Part shown: in pieces, positions 7,087-8,152 of the stretch
How the letters are laid out: each line of letters opens with the position of its first letter
Position numbering within the stretch: the stretch's first letter is position 1
NCBI GenBank assembly: GCA_937864995.1
Contig: CALMDL010000076.1
Span: 1 to 8,152 of the forward strand
Direction: 5' to 3'
DNA: 8,152 bases
Source of the DNA: an uncultured Candidatus Altimarinota bacterium
GTDB taxonomy: Bacteria; Patescibacteriota; Gracilibacteria; BD1-5; UBA6164
The notes under the pieces: generated by a model
Databases searched by the model: none
What the model saw: the letters and a program-made list of their open reading frames with translations, nothing else
What the model was told of the DNA's origin: nothing
Made by a program: the position numbers and the translations under genes

Positions 7087-7108
7087 AATATAATAATATT
7101 ATTATATT
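7087..7108. repeat. Perfect 22-base A/T palindrome
   Basis: Bases 7087-7097 and 7098-7108 are exact reverse complements made only of A and T. It lies just upstream of the transposase-like ORF. It may be part of its promoter, an operator, or simply low-complexity sequence. Confidence 0.5.
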
Positions 7109-7116
7109 GTAAGTTT

Positions 7117-7497
7117 TTGATTATCTGGTTAATAAGAATAAATAAAATAACGACTAAAGACTACAATTATGTAGCAAGAGTTTTTAAAAAGATTGGTTTT
7201 GTTCCTAGAACTATTACTCCAATTATTTTTATAAAAGCTCTTTTTTATCATACACTTCAAAAAAAATCATGGAGAAGTATTTCCCTACTTTTAAATTGTA
7301 ATCATATTGCTCTTCATAGTTTTTATTCAAATTATTGAAATAATAAAGAAATAAAAAAAATTTTTCACCATTTTTGAGAGTCTAGAGTTATTGTATTTAT
7401 AGGCGAAAACAAGACATTTTCTTGCGATGATTTAGATAACAAAGACCACTTTTTAAAATTGACAAAACAGGAGTTAAACAATATATTTGAATCATAA
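7117..7497 (+). CDS. Short protein resembling the N-terminal part of an IS4/IS5-type transposase
   Basis: The product is 126 aa when TGA is Gly. Residues 31-87 follow the pattern of the N-terminal domain of IS5-family transposases (DUF4096 type): a helix ALFYHTLQKKSWRSIS corresponding to the family's Leu-rich helix ending in W-R-x-(L/I)-P, then LLLNCNHIALHSFYSNYG like the helix-turn-helix, then a helix ending HHFG. The catalytic DDE domain that should follow is absent: the frame ends and glmS begins 23 bases later. The remaining tail (88-126) has one short beta-like stretch (RVIVFIG) and acidic residues. It could be a truncated insertion-sequence remnant or an independent DNA-binding protein. 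No in-frame ATG exists; TTG at 7117 is the first plausible start after the TAA at 7081. No flanking IS ends were found. Confidence 0.55.
7459..7487 (+). promoter_or_regulatory. Sigma70-type promoter for glmS
   Basis: TTGACA (7459-7464) matches consensus exactly, with a 17-base spacer and TATATT (7482-7487). It predicts transcription from about 7494, a leader of some 25 bases. It lies wholly inside the last codons of the upstream ORF. The leader is too short for a glmS ribozyme. Confidence 0.7.
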
Positions 7498-7520
7498 TTT
7501 AATCTTTAAATAAATAAATT

Positions 7521-8152
7521 ATGTGTTGAATATTTGCTTATAATTGAAAAGAAAATTCTATAGATTTACTAGTTGAATGACTAAGAAAACTAGAATATAG
7601 ATGATATGATAGTGCTTGAGTTATGTGAGTAAACTCAAAATGAGAAGTATTTTTAGAAAAAGCTATTTGAAAAGTATCAAATTTGGCTGCAAAAGTAGAA
7701 AAAAAATTGGATAAAAAAGTTAATTTTACATGTTGAATTGCTCATACTAGATGGGCTACTCATGGTAAAGTAACACTTGAAAACACACATCCTCACCATA
7801 GTGAAAATTCTAGATTTTATGTAGTTCATAATTGAATTATAGAAAATTATATGAGTTTAAAAGAAGAACTAGAAAAAAAATATAGTTTTTACTGACAAAC
7901 TGATACAGAAGTAATAGCTAAACTTTTAGAAAAATTATTTGATTGAGATATTGTTTCAACAGTTGAAAAAGTAACTAAAAAACTAGTTTGAGCTTATTCT
8001 ATTGCTGTTGTTGATAGTCAAAATCCAAGTGTATTAATAGGAGCAAAACTTTGAAGTCCTATGGTTGTTTGAGTTGGTGAATCTGGTATTTTTCTATCAA
8101 GTGATATAAATGCACTATGAAAAGTAGCAACAGAATTTACAACACTTGATGA
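7521..8152 (+). CDS. glmS: Glutamine--fructose-6-phosphate aminotransferase (isomerizing), N-terminal third
   Basis: The enzyme makes glucosamine-6-phosphate from fructose-6-phosphate and glutamine, the first step towards UDP-GlcNAc and peptidoglycan. The first 210 residues are present (family ~600), covering the class II glutaminase domain; the isomerase SIS domains lie beyond the window. Visible: Cys2, the N-terminal nucleophile after Met removal (MCGIF); LRKLEYRGYDSAG at 21-33; HTRWATHG at 75-82; HNGIIENY at 103-110; DTEVI at 128-132; and LGSPMVVGVGE, all aligned with the family. By hand count 16 of 20 glycines are TGA, including the one next to Cys2, which makes this gene the strongest proof of UGA = Gly. 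ATG 7521 has no Shine-Dalgarno. It is preceded by its own consensus promoter. Confidence 0.97.

Noticed and set aside
7087..7497. Complete insertion sequence around the transposase-like ORF
   Set aside because: No matching terminal inverted repeats or target duplication were seen; the 22-base palindrome is internal A/T symmetry, and the catalytic domain is absent.
7494..7520. glmS ribozyme/riboswitch in the glmS leader
   Set aside because: The predicted leader is only about 25 bases and A/T-only; the ribozyme needs well over 100 bases.
1..8152. TGA as tryptophan (Mollicutes-type code)
   Set aside because: TGA aligns with invariant glycines and never with the conserved tryptophans, which are TGG.

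Overview
The window reads correctly only if UGA is a glycine codon. Conserved glycines of GlmS (MCGIF, LEYRGYDSAG, HNGIIENY), of a trypsin-like protease (GNSGGP), of the PilB ATPase (VGEIRD) and of a CHAP hydrolase (GHVGIV) are written TGA, while conserved tryptophans in the same genes are TGG. With very low GC content this points to a Patescibacteria/CPR bacterium of the Gracilibacteria or Absconditabacteria (SR1) group (translation table 25). I cannot tell which of the two from this window. Under the standard code almost every gene here breaks into fragments; rplU alone stays whole because it contains no in-frame TGA.

Layout. 1-219 (+) is the C-terminal end of a serine protease. It converges on a minus-strand unit (241-2976) through a long bidirectional hairpin. 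That unit holds a type IV pilus/type II secretion ATPase (pilB-like), followed downstream by an unrecognised protein that is split in two (328 + 136 aa) by an exact 10-bp tandem duplication. Divergent from pilB, two plus-strand genes (3038-3604 and 3616-4488) encode an N-terminally anchored surface protein, possibly a minor-pilin-like component, and a secreted four-cysteine helical protein. They end at a second bidirectional terminator shared with a convergent minus-strand gene for a membrane-anchored, two-LysM CHAP cell-wall hydrolase (4517-5677). Upstream of that gene, on the same strand, lie rplU (bL21, 5819-6130) with its own terminator and tRNA-Gln(UUG) (6383-6457). On the plus strand beyond a divergent promoter region are a four-helix membrane protein (6573-7037), a short ORF resembling the N-terminal part of an IS4/IS5-type transposase (7117-7497), and the first third of glmS (7521-end), which enters the window edge.

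As a whole the region mixes housekeeping genes (rplU, tRNA-Gln, glmS) with cell-surface genes (pilus ATPase, anchored and secreted proteins, LysM-CHAP hydrolase, extracellular-type protease). GlmS makes the amino-sugar precursor of the peptidoglycan that the LysM-CHAP enzyme would bind and cut. The pilus and surface genes would suit a small host-attached cell, but that lifestyle is an inference from relatives and not visible in the DNA. No gene start is preceded by a recognisable Shine-Dalgarno sequence; starts follow A/T-only leaders.
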